In this document: piece by piece, positions 34,982 to 47,396 of the stretch
Position numbering within the stretch: position 1 is the first letter of the stretch
Layout of the letters: each line of letters opens with the position of its first letter
From: Diadema setosum
Lineage: Eukaryota; Echinodermata; Echinoidea; Diadematoida; Diadematidae
Reading direction: 5' to 3'
DNA length: 64,000 nucleotides
NCBI RefSeq assembly: GCF_964275005.1
Contig: NC_092688.1
Coordinates: forward strand, 47,857,748 to 47,921,747
The notes under the pieces: model-generated
Told to the model about the DNA's origin: nothing
The model's database searches: none
What the model saw: the letters and a program-made list of their open reading frames with translations, nothing else
Translations under genes and position numbers: made by a program

Positions 34982-37370
34982 TTTTTCCTTTTATTTCTTT
35001 TTTCTTTCTTTTTTTCTGCAGTTCAGCTTCACTCTGATGTCATGAACACAGCTACTCTATTTCCCTTGTTTTGTATTGGAGTTTGGAGGTTGGGTTTGCT
35101 TCTTTAATTTTGTCACACGTAATGTTGTAAATTGCCCCTTGAATTAAAACAGTACCCCGCTTGCCACCATTCGTTTTCTCTTTCCTTTTCTCTTCATTTG
35201 TTCTTGTTATACTGTAGCAGGATGTTTAGGAACGTGTACGTTTATATAATTAACAGGAATGGGAACTGAATTAATTAACTCTAGTCCAGGTGCATGGCGT
35301 CTCGCTTATCTCTATGGAATTCCAGGTTGTTATTGTTTGACCAAATGACGGAGTTAAAGACAGGCAGGGAAGGAAGTGAGGTGATATTGCTTCATAATGA
35401 GGAATTTCGGGCAACACCTTTCCAAATGTAGTGATTATGACGGCGTTCTCTGTCGTTTATTTTCGTCATGGTTGTTTCACTAGTTCAGCCATAGGTGACA
35501 TATGTTGTTGGCATCTGGGAGAATAGAACAGATCTGTACCAAACTGGAATAGCCCTATAAGCAATGTGGTAAGCGTTCAATTTTTTGCATTATCTTTCTT
35601 CTTTAAAGTCAGTCATTACTGATCGAAACACACAATATAATATGACACGTTCTACTGGTAGTTTAGGAAAAGGGAGTTACTGCACGATGCAATGATAAAT
35701 GTGCTACCATTGATTTTAGAGACGTCATTGTGGTGTGGTACTGGTGATGGTAAGGGAACCATAGATTGCTTTTAAAGTAATGAGACACTCATTGGACCTT
35801 TGCATCAAGACCGTATTCCCATCTAGAATATAATGCATGTTCGTGCGGCGTTTTTTTTTAATCCTGACGTGGGCATTTTCTTTTTCTTGTTTTTAATTCA
35901 AGAATGTTATATCTAAATTTGTTTCTTTCCCCTAACATTTTTTTTTTGTTGAATATAAAGTTGGACGTTCCGTGACCGAGTAGAAAAGCAGCGATTTAGT
36001 TACAGTTTCAATGCATCTTGTTTACCATCTTCTCTTACATTAAATTGATGGTTTTTATATTTGACATGGTCTGTCTATTTGCCAGTTTATGCTCATAAAA
36101 CACTGCTATAACAACTAATACATTTGCTTCACTTGTCACACGCAATGATATGGATTGCAGTTGTGCATGCAGTTTTCCTTTTGCCACCTCTCGTTTTTCT
36201 CTCCCCCTTTCCCTCACTTTGGTTTTGTTATACTGCAGATGGGAATGATTACAATAACATAACCCAACTTGAGGTAGGAATGAGAACTGAATAAATTAAC
36301 TCTAGGCCAGGTGTATTATAGCGTCTCCCTCATATCTTTCAAATTTCAGGTTGTCATTGTTCGACCAACGGAGTTGAAGACAGGCTTTATGTTGCTATAG
36401 AGGTATCTCGCGCCACATGAATGGAATGCATACGCTGTTTAGTATTAGTAATGAACTTTTTCATGTCCATCCCTGCCAATAAAAGTGTGTTTGACGAGGT
36501 TCTGTGTCATTCTGCCTACGAGAAAACAAAGTTTTATTTTCGCCATGGCTGTTTCGCTATGCGTAGCCGTGGGTAATGGATGTTGTTGGCATGTGGGCAG
36601 TAAAGAACCGAGTATCATGCTATAATACCCCCCCCCCCCCGTTAGGTTCTAAGCGTTCAATACGGTGATATATCTTTCTTCTTTATTATATCAATCACTG
36701 CCGATGGAATTACAGAATTATGTTATGACACGTTTCACTGAAAGCTTAAAAAACAAAGTTTATGCACGATACAAGTAATGGTGCATGAGTCCTATAGACC
36801 ATTGATTTTAGGTGAGAAATTATGATATGCCTATAGTAGGGGTGTCATTGATTAGGAATTAATGAAACGATTAAGCACTCCTTCCACTTCTAACTGTCCC
36901 CTTTGAATGTGTGTCGATCACGTGAGATCGTCATAAATTATCATTCACGTATAAGCTTACGTTCAAAGTGTACTCTTAGTTAGAGGAGACCTATAGTTAC
37001 ATGGTTAAAGGCGATGTCTCTTTCGCTGGAGCCGTACGTTTGGCCCATTTTTCTTTTGCCCTTTTCTCTTTAATTGAGGTATCACTTTCGTCCAGGATAA
37101 ATCACATTCTCATGTAAACAGACTCCCTTGCTCTATATCCCTTGTTTTGTATCGGAGGCTTCATTGGTTTTAATGCTGGTAAATCTCACAGGCTTGTATA
37201 TAGCTGTAAGAGATCTCTGAACTGAGCATTGTAATAGCAAGATTAGAGGGAGTCATATTGGTTATGTAAATAATGGTCAAAGGTCATGTTTTAAAAGGCC
37301 ACTGTTAATGCCAGGATGGTTATAAACACTTAATTGTCATATTTTATTTGTACGTGCCGAGGATCGCTTG

Positions 37371-37964
37371 GACCCCGTTTAGAGTGCAGTGCGAGGCTCA
37401 GCCGCGGCTCGGCCGCGCCGAGCCCACCTTCATTTCGGTGTAAACGCGCAAAAGGCCAAATGCGGGGCCAAAATTGGCCTCGCATTATGCCACGCTCTGG
37501 AGGTGGTCTCGGCCGCGGTCGAGCCGCGGTCGCGCACGGCCTTTTTCTCAGTGTAAGCGCAAAGTGGGCTAAATGCGCGGCCAATTTTAGTCTGGCTTCC
37601 AAACCCTCGCCTGTACTATTTCGCTATTCAGGATATTAACCACTTTAACGTCGAAAACTAGGATAGTTTAAGGTGGTTTTGTCCTGCAAAGGATTTTCTC
37701 CTTCGGCAAAGGCCTTTGCCCGAACGGCGACTTCGTCGCCATGGAATTCAGTTGGCAAAGGATCTGAAAACCAGACAATACCAAATTGCGTTTGTTTAAA
37801 AGTAGAGCGCCACTACGACAAAATATTGAAAGGTTTGAATCAAAAGTGCGGCCGAGCCCGGCAGTGTAAACGGACTAAATTGCGGGGCTCGGCCTCGCAA
37901 TTGAGGTTGGCCTTGGCCGCGGCTCGGCCGCGGCTCGGCCCAGCCCCGCACCGTAAACGGGGTC
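37371..37964. mobile_element. GC-rich MITE, complete (unit 2)
   Basis: Left end GACCCCGTTTAGAGTGC, right end GCACCGTAAACGGGGTC, inverted to each other, with internal GGCTCGGCCGCGG palindromes and a CG content far above its surroundings. No coding frame. Confidence 0.75.
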
Positions 37965-39547
37965 TAAGTTTATGCACTGTACGTACTCAAAAAGTCCGTA
38001 AATCGACTTAGTCGCACACGCACAGAATTTCCACTTAGTTTGTGTGACAGAAAAACAAATGTGATCTGAATAATGTAGGCCCAAAAAAGTTCAACTAAGT
38101 ATCTCATTATAACTTCAATGTGCTATATTACATTCTTTTCTTTGTCGATCACGGATGACCGACATCTGATGAACCCAAGCGTATCACCTAACTCGTCCTC
38201 AGTGTGACGAGTTTCATATCTCGTTTTTTATTCTTCTTTCTTTCTGGACAATTTTGTGTCGTCAATATCTCAAGAATGACATTACGAAATAACATGACAT
38301 TTTCAGTCAACATGTCTCATGACAAAATCTAGCCACAATAAGGTTTTCATGACAGTAACATATCTATGACGTCATCTAGGCGCCATTTTGTGATTTTCGG
38401 ACCTTGTCACATGATCGATCATAACTTCATAACTAGATGTCATTTCTGTATCATTTTCGGTGGACATGAAGATCAGGTCACGCTCTATTTTACTTTTTAA
38501 CGCTAGTTACACAGGTCATCATTACGCGCGCGTAAGCGCGCGTCAAAATTTTAAAAGGCTCAAAACGACTTCCCAATGGGAAATCTCGAAGTTTCAGACA
38601 ATTTTAAGCGTTTCAAACATTTTCTCGCGTGCGCGTCCGTCCGCGCAATTTCGCGCGCAGAGCCCCGTAAGCAACATGAAAATGCAATTTTTTGACTGAT
38701 TTGGATTCCTGATACTTTGAGTAACAATATCCATTGATTTCCGATCGATTTCGACCTATAACAAAGGAATGCACTGGCGTCAAAGTTGAAATTCCGCGTG
38801 CGCGTCTTTCTGCAAATATAGTGAAAAAACATGTCTTTGTTTATTTCGCCATAGCTCTTTAAATCGTCCGTTGACCCTATATTTCTATTGCATATTACAA
38901 AAGTATATGAATTGTAAATAACATTCCAAGTATCAATATTGCCAGGAAAACGCGATGACGTCATCATATCGTCATTTTAAATAAAAAAAGTGGAATTGAT
39001 TTTTTTGAGGTACTGTTTCTGACATTCATTTGCTCGTATCTCTGTTGTTTAAGCTCAATATTATCCCAAATTCAGATATGTTGTACTTTGAACATTTGCC
39101 TCTCAAGTCCATGTGATGGTTTTGAAATATGATGACGTCATCATACTAGAAATTGTGATTAAAGGTAGACTCAAAATCAGACAAGTTTACGTGTTATGTC
39201 TATGGGAGGTGATTTTTTTTAAAACCATGAATTGACTTGACAACGTTTAAGCACCTTTACCTCATCTGATTTTGCTCTATTTCCTCTGAAACATACGTAT
39301 GTTGTAGCTGAGACAATAAGCTTTAGTAATCATGCATTTTATGTTTTCAAATCTCCTCATCAGGTTGATAATTTTGTAGTTTAAAACTGAAAATGAGAAT
39401 GCAATCTGTACAGAACGATTCCCAATTTTTCTTTGCAACTGTATATTGATCGAATCCACGCTGCCACTTGTGAGAAGTTGAATAGCGCCATCACAAGTCA
39501 ACACATTCACGACAGTATTTAGATGTAAGTTTTGCACTTAATTTTCA

Positions 39548-39630
39548 GGACAGCCGTGTGGCATAATCGCTTAGCGCGCTGGGTGTTCATAACGCCTTAC
39601 CGGAAGGTGAGAAGTTCGACTCCCGCAGGA
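39548..39630 (+). repeat. SINE-like head S1, unit 3
   Basis: Matches 21480-21563, with A and B boxes intact. A long T run follows (39663-39696). Confidence 0.65.
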
Positions 39631-39660
39631 CTTTTTTCCGTTCTTTCTTTTTCTCTCTCT

Positions 39661-39698
<38 letters not shown>

Positions 39699-40186
39699 AG
39701 TTCAGCTTTACTCCGATGTCATTTTTCGTATTATTTCATCAAGTGTACGTAACTCGTGAACACGGCTGCTCTATTTCCCTTGTTTTGTATTGGAGTTTGG
39801 AGTTTGGATTTGCTTCATTAATTTTGTCACACTTAATGTTGTAAATTGCCCCTTGTTACAGTGTCCCGCTTGCCACATTTGGTTTGCTCTTTCCTTTTCT
39901 CTTCATTGGTTACTGTAACAGGATAGGTAGGAACATGTACATTTAAATAACTTGCAGGAATGGGAGCTGAATTGAATAACTCTAGTCCAGGTGTATGGCG
40001 TCTCGCTCATCTCTTTGAAATTCCAGGTTGTTAATGTTTGAGCCAATAACGAAGTTGTAGACAGATTTTATGTTGCTATAGAGGTATCTTGTGCCACATG
40101 AGTGGAAGGCATCACTGTTTAGTAGTAGTAATGAACTTTTTCATGTTGTAAATGGTATAAAGATATAAATTTCACATCCAGTCTTC

Positions 40187-40275
40187 GGGACAGCCGTGTG
40201 GCTTTATAGTCGCTTAGCGCGCTGCATGGTCATTATGCACTACCTTAGGACGAGATGTTCGAGACCCGTAGGACG
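40187..40275 (+). repeat. SINE-like head S2, unit 3
   Basis: Matches the complete S2 head of unit 2, with B box GTTCGAGACCC. Confidence 0.65.
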
Positions 40276-40706
40276 CTATCATCTTTTTTCTCTCTCTTTC
40301 TTTGTTTTTCTTTTGGCAGTTCAGCTTTATTCCGATCGGCGATGTCATTTATCGTATTATCTTATCAAGTATACTACCCCACGACACACAGTCACTCAAG
40401 TTCCCTTTTTGTCGGAGGCTGGAGGTTGGATTTGCCTCATTTATCATACGTATTGTTTAAATTGCCCTTGGTACAGTGCCCCGCTTGCCACCTTTCCTTT
40501 TCTCTTTCCTTTTCTCTACGTTTGTTCCTGTTACACTGTCACAAGACAGGTCGGAAAATAACTTACATAACTCAACTGGAGCAGGAATGGCAACTGAATG
40601 AATTAACTCTAGGCCAGGTGTATGGCGTCTCGCTCATCTCTTTGAAATTCCAGGTTGTTATTGTTTGACCCAATAACGGAGTTGTAGACAGGTTTTTTGT
40701 TGCCAT

Positions 40707-41749
40707 TAGTCCATGGGACAGGCCAGATATTGGTACCATCTGAGGTGGCAATACCTTTTTGGTGTCATTTTGTTTGTCGGGCATAGATATGCTTATCGAG
40801 CTATGATAGCATTTCCAAATGAGTAGCTTAGTTATAGTAAATGAATTTTAAACCAATTTGGTTTCGTTGTTATATCCCTGTACTTCTGAATCGAGACCAA
40901 CCGCTATACAAAGAAGAGTACTGTCTTCTGTATGTTCACAGGTGTTCTGTTGTAAACGCGGTGCGCTTAGTCTTTATTCAAGGCAGCGAAGGGAATTTCC
41001 ATGGGTTATGATGTCCACAGCGCTTAGTCTAATATTCAAGACGGCAAAGGGAATATCCAAAGCTTATGATACAGTGTATATCCCTTTATCTAAAAACAAC
41101 AACAACAAAAAAGCAATTTCTCGTGAATTTTAGCGTCTTTTTCAATTATTTATCATTTTCCGGTGAAAACGCTGGGTTGAAAACGCTAATACCACGCCAA
41201 TGTCGCTTTATTTCAATGAAAGATTATGCAAAAACAATGTACCGGTACACTAAAATACATTATAATTAATAATGTTGTAAATGAACAGAGTGATTTTTGT
41301 TTAAAACTGATGTATTTGTAGAGAATGTGGTATAAAAACAGTATAGATAATCCCTTTTATTAGGAACTTTAGATATGATAACGGTACATTGTTCTAGATA
41401 AAGACTAAGCGCACCGCGTGACAGCTGTGGACATCATAACCCTTTGGATATTCCCTTCGCTGCCTTGAATGAAGACTAAGCGCACCGCGTTTACAACAGA
41501 ACACCTGTGGACATACAGAAGGCAGTGCCTGTATTTGTATAGCGGTTAGTTTCGATTCAGAAGCATAGGGATATAAAAACGAGACCAAATTGGTTAAAAA
41601 TTCATTTATTATGACTAAGCTACTCATTTGGAAATGCTATCATAGCTTGATAAGCGTATCTATGTCCGACAAACAAAATGACACCAAAAAGGTTTTGCCA
41701 CCTCGGGTGGTACCAACAACCCATTTTTCGGCTCTTGGCCCATGGACTA
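40707..41749. mobile_element. Foldback element with arms of about 370 bp
   Basis: Left end TAGTCCATGGGACAGGCC and right end GGCCCATGGACTA are inverted, and the homology continues inward for about 370 bp per arm (40707-41075 and 41385-41749) around an AT-rich centre. CAT flanks both ends, and the uninterrupted sequence GTTGCTATAGAGG is seen in the other units, consistent with a 3-bp target duplication. Arms contain tandem GACTAAGCGCACCGCG blocks. No transposase frame. Confidence 0.85.
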
Positions 41750-42684
41750 CATAGAGGTATCTTGTGCCACATGAGTAGAAGGCATTACTGTTTAGTAGTA
41801 GTAATGAACTTTTTCATGTCCCTCCATGTCACTTATAGTGTGTTTAAAGGGGTTGTGTGTCTATCTGCCAAAGAAAAAGAAAAACTTTTATTTTCGTCAT
41901 GGCTGTTTCTCTATACGTAGCCGTAGTTGATGAGTGTTGTTGGTATCTTAGCAGTGAAGAACAGAGCATCAGGCTAAAATCCCCCTTAGTTATACGCGCT
42001 AAGCGTTCAATTTGATATAATCTTTATTTATGTAGTCAGTCACTGCTAATGGAGTTACAGAATTATGTTATGACACGTTTCACTGAAAGTTTGTAAAGCA
42101 AAGTTTATGGACAAGGCAAGCAATTGTACATGAATAATACCATTGATTTCAGAGGGAAATTATGCTATGCCTAAATGTAAGGGTATCATTGCTTTGGAAT
42201 TGCTGAGACAATAATATGCTTGGCACGAGGGCTTCCACTTCTGATAACTGATCCCTCTGAAGATGTGTCGGTCACTGGTGATCGTCATGATTCATCTTTC
42301 ACGTAGAAGCTTACGTTCCACACTCTTAGTTCGAGAAGACTTACCATCATACTTCAAATTGTGATTAAAGGATTAAAGACTCAAAATCAGACAAGTTGAC
42401 GTGTTATGTCTATGGGAGGTGATTTTTTTAAAACCATGCATTGACTTGACAACGTTTAAGCATCTTTATCTCAGCTGATTTTGCTCCATTTCCTCTGTAA
42501 CTTAAGTATGTGGTAACTGAGACAATAAGCTGCAGTAATCATGCATTTTAGTTTTTTCAAATCTCCTCATCAGGTTGATAATTTTGCAGCTAAAAACTGA
42601 AAATGAGAATGGAATGTGGACCAAAGGATTCTTGAATCATCTTTCACATATAAGCTTACGTTCCTCATATTTTCTCGTCAAGAC

Positions 42685-42768
42685 GTACATGGCCGAGAGT
42701 ATAAAGGCGACGTCACCAGAGACGTGAGGTTGCACACGTACGGGTTCGAACCCCATAAGAGCACGAAA
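42685..42768 (+). repeat. SINE-like head S3, unit 3
   Basis: Leu/Ser-like head with the perfect GGGTTCGAACCCC B box. The sequence downstream is deleted relative to units 1 and 2, and joins the segment that in unit 1 starts near 28930. Confidence 0.65.
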
Positions 42769-43412
42769 CAAAATACTTATATCTTTAACTTTTTTCTATA
42801 TCTTTTCACTCCGTTTGTTTTTGTTATACTGCAGATGGGAATGATAACATTAGCATAATCCAACTTGAAGTAGGAATGAAAATTGAATTAATTAACTCTA
42901 GGCCAGGTGTATAGCGTCTCGCTCATCTCTTTGAAATTTTAGGTTGTCATTGTTCGACCAACGGAGTTGTAGACAGGCTTTATGTTGCTATAGGGTATCT
43001 CGCGCCATATGAGTGGAATGCATATGCTGCTTAGTATTAGTAATGAACTTTTTCTTGTCACTCCCTGCCAATATTATAGTGTGTTTGAAGGGGTTGTGTG
43101 TCGTTCTGCCAAAGAAAAGGCAAAACTTTTATTTTCAGCATGGCTGTTTCTCTATACGTAGCCGTAGGTGATGAGTGTTGTTGGCATCTGGGCAGTGAAG
43201 AACAGAGTATCAGGCTAAAATCTCCCTGGGTTATACGTGCTAAACGTTCAATTTGATATATCTTTCTTTATGTAGTCAATCACTGCAAACGGAGTTGCAG
43301 AATTATTTTTTGAATCGTCTCACTGAAAGTTTGTAAAGCAAAATTTATGGAATATGAAGCAATGGTGCATGATTAATACCACTGATTTCAGAGGCGAAAT
43401 TATGATATGCCT

Positions 43413-43575
43413 CAGGGGCTAATCCAGGGAAGACCGCAACCGGCGCACGCCCCCCCCCCTTTATTTTTTGTTGAAACAAAAGAAATGAAAAGGAAAAATG
43501 GGGGAGGGGTGCGTGCGCCCCCCTTTAATTTTGTAAACGCGCCCCCTCTTTACGGAATTCCTGGATCCGCCCCTG
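43413..43575. mobile_element. MITE with CAGGGGC ends, 5-bp duplication TGCCT
   Basis: Ends CAGGGGCTAATCCAGGG and CTGGATCCGCCCCTG. TGCCT is duplicated at 43408-43412 and 43576-43580. The uninterrupted site TATGCCTAAATG is present in other core-bearing segments (for example near 42166). Same family as 19365-19533. Confidence 0.9.
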
Positions 43576-45967
43576 TGCCTAAATGTAAGGGTGACATTGC
43601 TTTCGAATTGCTGAGACAATGTGCTTAACACTCCTTCCACTTCTAATTATCCCTTTTGAAGATGTGTCGGTCACGGTTGATCGTCATGATTCATCTTTTA
43701 CGTAGAAGCTTGCGTTCCACAATCTTGGTTCGAGGAGACTTACCGTTTAGTTACGTGGTTAGAAGCGATGTCTCTTTCTTTATTTTGATAGAGGTAATAC
43801 CGCTTTCGTCCAGGTACAATTCACATTGTCATGTAAACAAACACACACTCTACTTATTTTTGTTTTGTACTGGACGCTTCATCGCTTTTACTTATTATCA
43901 TTATTTTTCTTTTTTCTTAGGCAGTTCAGCTTCACTCCGATGTCATTTATTTTACTATTTCATAAAGTATACACACCCACCAACATAAACACACAATTTC
44001 CCTTGTTTTGTATCAGAGGTTAGAGTGTTTCTATTGCTCATGGGAATATTTGGTTATCGCCAAATAACAATTCATTTAGCTGAACATAGATACTCAAGCA
44101 GCAGAGCCCTTAAAATGGGTCAGTAAGTATTACAATATGTATAGCACCATATTTCGTCCAGGTATAAACCTCAATGTCATGTAAAGACACACATACTGTA
44201 CTGTAATATGATGTAACAGGATAGGTAGGAATGTGGACGTTTACATAACTAGCAGGAATCGGTACTGAATTGCTGAACTCTATAGTTCAGGTGTATGGCG
44301 TCTCGCTCATCTCTTTGAAATTCCAGGTTGTTATTGTTTGACCTAATAACGGAGTTGTAGACAGGTAGGAAAGGAATGGACTTTATATGGCTTCAGTACG
44401 AGGTATTTCGTGCTACAATATGCCAAGTTTGGTGCTTATGACGGGGTTCTATGTCCTTTATTTTCGTCATGGCTCTTTCATTAGTATCCGTAGGTGATAA
44501 TCATGTATTGTTGGCATCTGGGGCAGTAGAACAGATCAGTATCAAACTGGTATCACCCTGAGTAATGAGGTAAGCATTCAATTTGATACATTTAATTTCT
44601 TCTTTAAAGTCAATCACTATTGATCGAAATACACAATATTATGATATGGCACGTTCGACTGGTAGTTTAGGAAAACGGAAGTTAATGCACCATGAAATCA
44701 CATGTGCATGAGTGCTGCCATTGATTTCAGAGACGTCATTGTTGCGTGGTAATGGTGGTGGTGGTAAAGGAATCATTGCTTTTAAATCAATGAGACAACC
44801 ATCAATACCATACGTGTTCTTGCGGACACGTTTGTTATCCTGATGCGAACATTTCTCCTTTTTCTTTTCCTTTTATCAAAAAATGGTTATATCTAAAGTT
44901 GTTTCTTTCCCTTAACATGTGTGTGTGTGTGTGTGTCTGTGTGTGTTGTGCGTGTGTTTGTGTGGTTGTTCCTAGGCAGAGTGGTAGACCCGCGATTTAC
45001 GCTACGGTTTACTGCATTTTTAATTGTAAGTTAGTTTCTTCTCTGACATTAAGTTGATGGTTTTTAAATTAGACATTGCCTATTTGTCAGTCTATGCTTA
45101 AGACTATGCTATGACATCTGAAACATTTCCTTCACTTGTATCATGCAATCTTGTGTAAATTGCAGTTGCGCAGTTTTCCTCTTCCCACTTCTTTTTTCCC
45201 TTTCCTCTACTTTTGTTTAAGTTATACTGCAGATGTGAATGTTTCTACTAACATAATCCAACTTGAGTATTTGGAATGAAAACTGAATTAATTAACTCTA
45301 GGCCAGGTGTATAGCGTCTCGCTCATCTCTTTGAAATTTCAGGTTGTTATTGCACGTCTATCGGAGTTGTAGACTGGCTATCTGTTGCTATAGAGGTATC
45401 TCGTGCGACATGAGTGGAAGGTATACACTGTTTAGTATTAGTTAAGAGCTCTTTCATGACACACACAGCCAAGTACAGTGTGTTTGAAGGGGTTGTGTGT
45501 CATTCTGCCTATAAAAAAGCAAATCTTTATTTTCACCATGGCTGCTTCTCTATTCGTAGCCATGTGTGATGGGTGTTGTTGGCATCTTGGCAGTAAAGAA
45601 TCGAGTATGATGCTATAATCCCCCTGGTTAGGCTCTAGGCGTTCAATTTGATATATCTTTCTTCTTTACTATGTTAATCACTGCTGATGGTATTACAGAA
45701 TTATGCTACGACACGTTTTACTCATAGCTTACAAAGCAAAGTTTATGCATTATACAAGTAATGGTGCATGAGTCCTATACCATTGATTTTAGATGCGAAA
45801 TTATGGTATGCCTGTATGTAGGGGTGTCATTGATTAGGAATTAATGAGACGATTAAGCACTCCTTCCACTTCTAATTGTCCCCTTTGAATGTGTCTATCA
45901 CGTGGGATCGTCAAATAAATTATCATTAACGTATTAGCTTACGTTCACTACTCTTGGAGGAGACCTA

Positions 45968-46455
45968 GACCCCGTTTACTGTGCGAGGCTCGGCCGCGGC
46001 CGACCCGCGGCCGAGCCCGGCCTCTTCTTGGTGTAAACGCAAACTGGGCCAAATGCGCGGCCAATTGCGCGGCCAATTTTAGTCTGGCTTCCAAACCCTC
46101 TGCCTGTATCTTTCGCTATTCAGGATATTAACCCCCTCAACGTCGAAAACTAGTATAGTTTAAGGTGGTTTTGTCCTGCAAAGGATTTTTCCTTCGGCAA
46201 AGGCCTTTGCCCGAACGGCGACTTCGTCGCCACGGAATTCATTTGGCAAAGGGTCTGAAAACCAGACAATACCAAATTGGGTTTGTTTACAAGCAGAGCG
46301 CCACTACGACAAAATATTGAAAGGTTTGAATCAAAAGCGCGGCCGAGCCCAGCAGTGTAAACGGACAAAATTGCGAGGCTCGGCCGCGCAGTTGAGGCCG
46401 GACTCGACCGCGGCCGAGCCGCGGCCGAGCCCGGCCCCGCACTGTAAACGGGGTC
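45968..46455. mobile_element. GC-rich MITE at an independent site (unit 3)
   Basis: Ends GACCCCGTTTACTGTGCG and CGCACTGTAAACGGGGTC. The uninterrupted site is seen at 29698 (GAGACCTATAGTTACATGG). Left flank CTA and right flank TTA fit a 3-bp duplication such as those of PIF/Harbinger elements, but the match is not exact. Confidence 0.75.
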
Positions 46456-46556
46456 TTACAGTTACATGGTTAAAGACGCCGTCTCTTTCGCAGGAGCCGT
46501 ACGTTTTGGCACGTGAAATTTTAGAATAACCTTATAGGATGATAAGGAAGAATAGT

Positions 46557-46806
46557 TGAAGAGTTTGTTTGCAAAAACCGATAAGTCAATATTTGCCAAA
46601 TGGAGATATTTGCGATTAAAGGTAAAGAAAAATAAGGAGGATAATAAAGTTTTTACTTCTTCTGACCATTACTTCAAAAAATGTACCTTTATTATGTAGT
46701 GACCAATATATCATTTAAAAGGTATTATTTTGTACTCTATGACAGAGACCGTATTTCAAAGTCGTCAAAAATGGACTTATCGGTTTTTTGGGGAACAAAC
46801 TCTTCA
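46557..46806. mobile_element. MITE with GAAGAGTTTGTT ends
   Basis: Left end GAAGAGTTTGTTTGCAAAAA followed by CCGATAAGTC, right end GACTTATCGG and AACAAACTCTTC: inverted ends of about 32 bp with a few mismatches. Target duplication not resolved; additional inserted sequence of about 50 bp lies just to its left. Confidence 0.65.
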
Positions 46807-47396
46807 GTTTTTCTTTTTCCCTTCTTTCTTCAATTGAGGTAATGCCATTTGATATTCGTCCAGGTATAAATCACATTCTCATGTAAACAGACACACTTGC
46901 TCTATTTGCCTTTGTTTTATATGGGAGGCTTCATTGCTTGTACTACTGGTAAATCTCACAGGCTTGTACATAACTGTATAAGAGCTCTCTGAACTGACCA
47001 ATTATGGTAACAAGATTAGAGGGAATCATATTGGTTACGTGAATAAGTGTCAAAGGTGATGTTTTAAAAGGCCAATGTTAATACCATGATGATTATTAAA
47101 ACACTCGTTATGTTTAATTTGTTCGTGTCGAGGATCACTGGGTGAATACACTGTATGTACTCAAAAGCCTGTAAATCGACTTAGTCGCACACGCACAGAA
47201 TTTCCACTTTAATAGTTTGTGTGACAGAAAAAAAAATGATCTGAATAATGTAGGTCCAAAAAGTTCAACTAAATATCTCAATATAACTTCAAGGTGCTAT
47301 ATGACATTCTTTTCTTTGTCGATCACAGATGACCGACATCTGATGACCCCAGCGTATCACCTAACTCGTCCTCACGGTGACGAGTTTCATATCTCG

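Larger units (their letters stand above)
30787..38223 (+). repeat. Composite tandem repeat, unit 2
   Basis: Same module order as unit 1 and almost identical in the A module, but lacking the CCTGTGGTA element: the uninterrupted site lies at about 35860-35872. It carries a fuller GC-rich MITE (37371-37964) at the same site as unit 1. It ends in the same palindrome and joins directly to unit 3 with no flanking sequence. Confidence 0.85.
21879..45357 (+). repeat. Conserved core of about 65 bp, 13 copies across the array
   Basis: The core runs from AACTCTAG(G/T)CCAGGTG through GGCGTCTCGCTCATCTCTTT and GAAATTCCAGGTTGTTATTG to TTTGACC. Copies start near 21879, 22475, 24618, 29017, 32525, 33125, 35277, 36297, 39977, 40605, 42893, 44275 and 45293. 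The core is visibly better conserved than the DNA on either side, where copies differ by indels and substitutions. A conserved central domain beneath a tRNA-like head is a known SINE design (CORE, Deu, V, Nin domains); I cannot match this one to any of them from memory. Confidence 0.75.
38224..47396 (+). repeat. Composite tandem repeat, unit 3
   Basis: Starts like units 1 and 2, then is more rearranged. A 1043 bp foldback sits at 40707-41749, the fourth SINE head is missing (the sequence jumps near 42800), extra diverged core-bearing segments occur at 43-46 kb, and MITEs sit at 43413, 45968 and 46557. It ends at 47396 with AACTCGTC, a loop, GACGAGTT and TCATATCTCG, and unique DNA follows. Confidence 0.8.
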
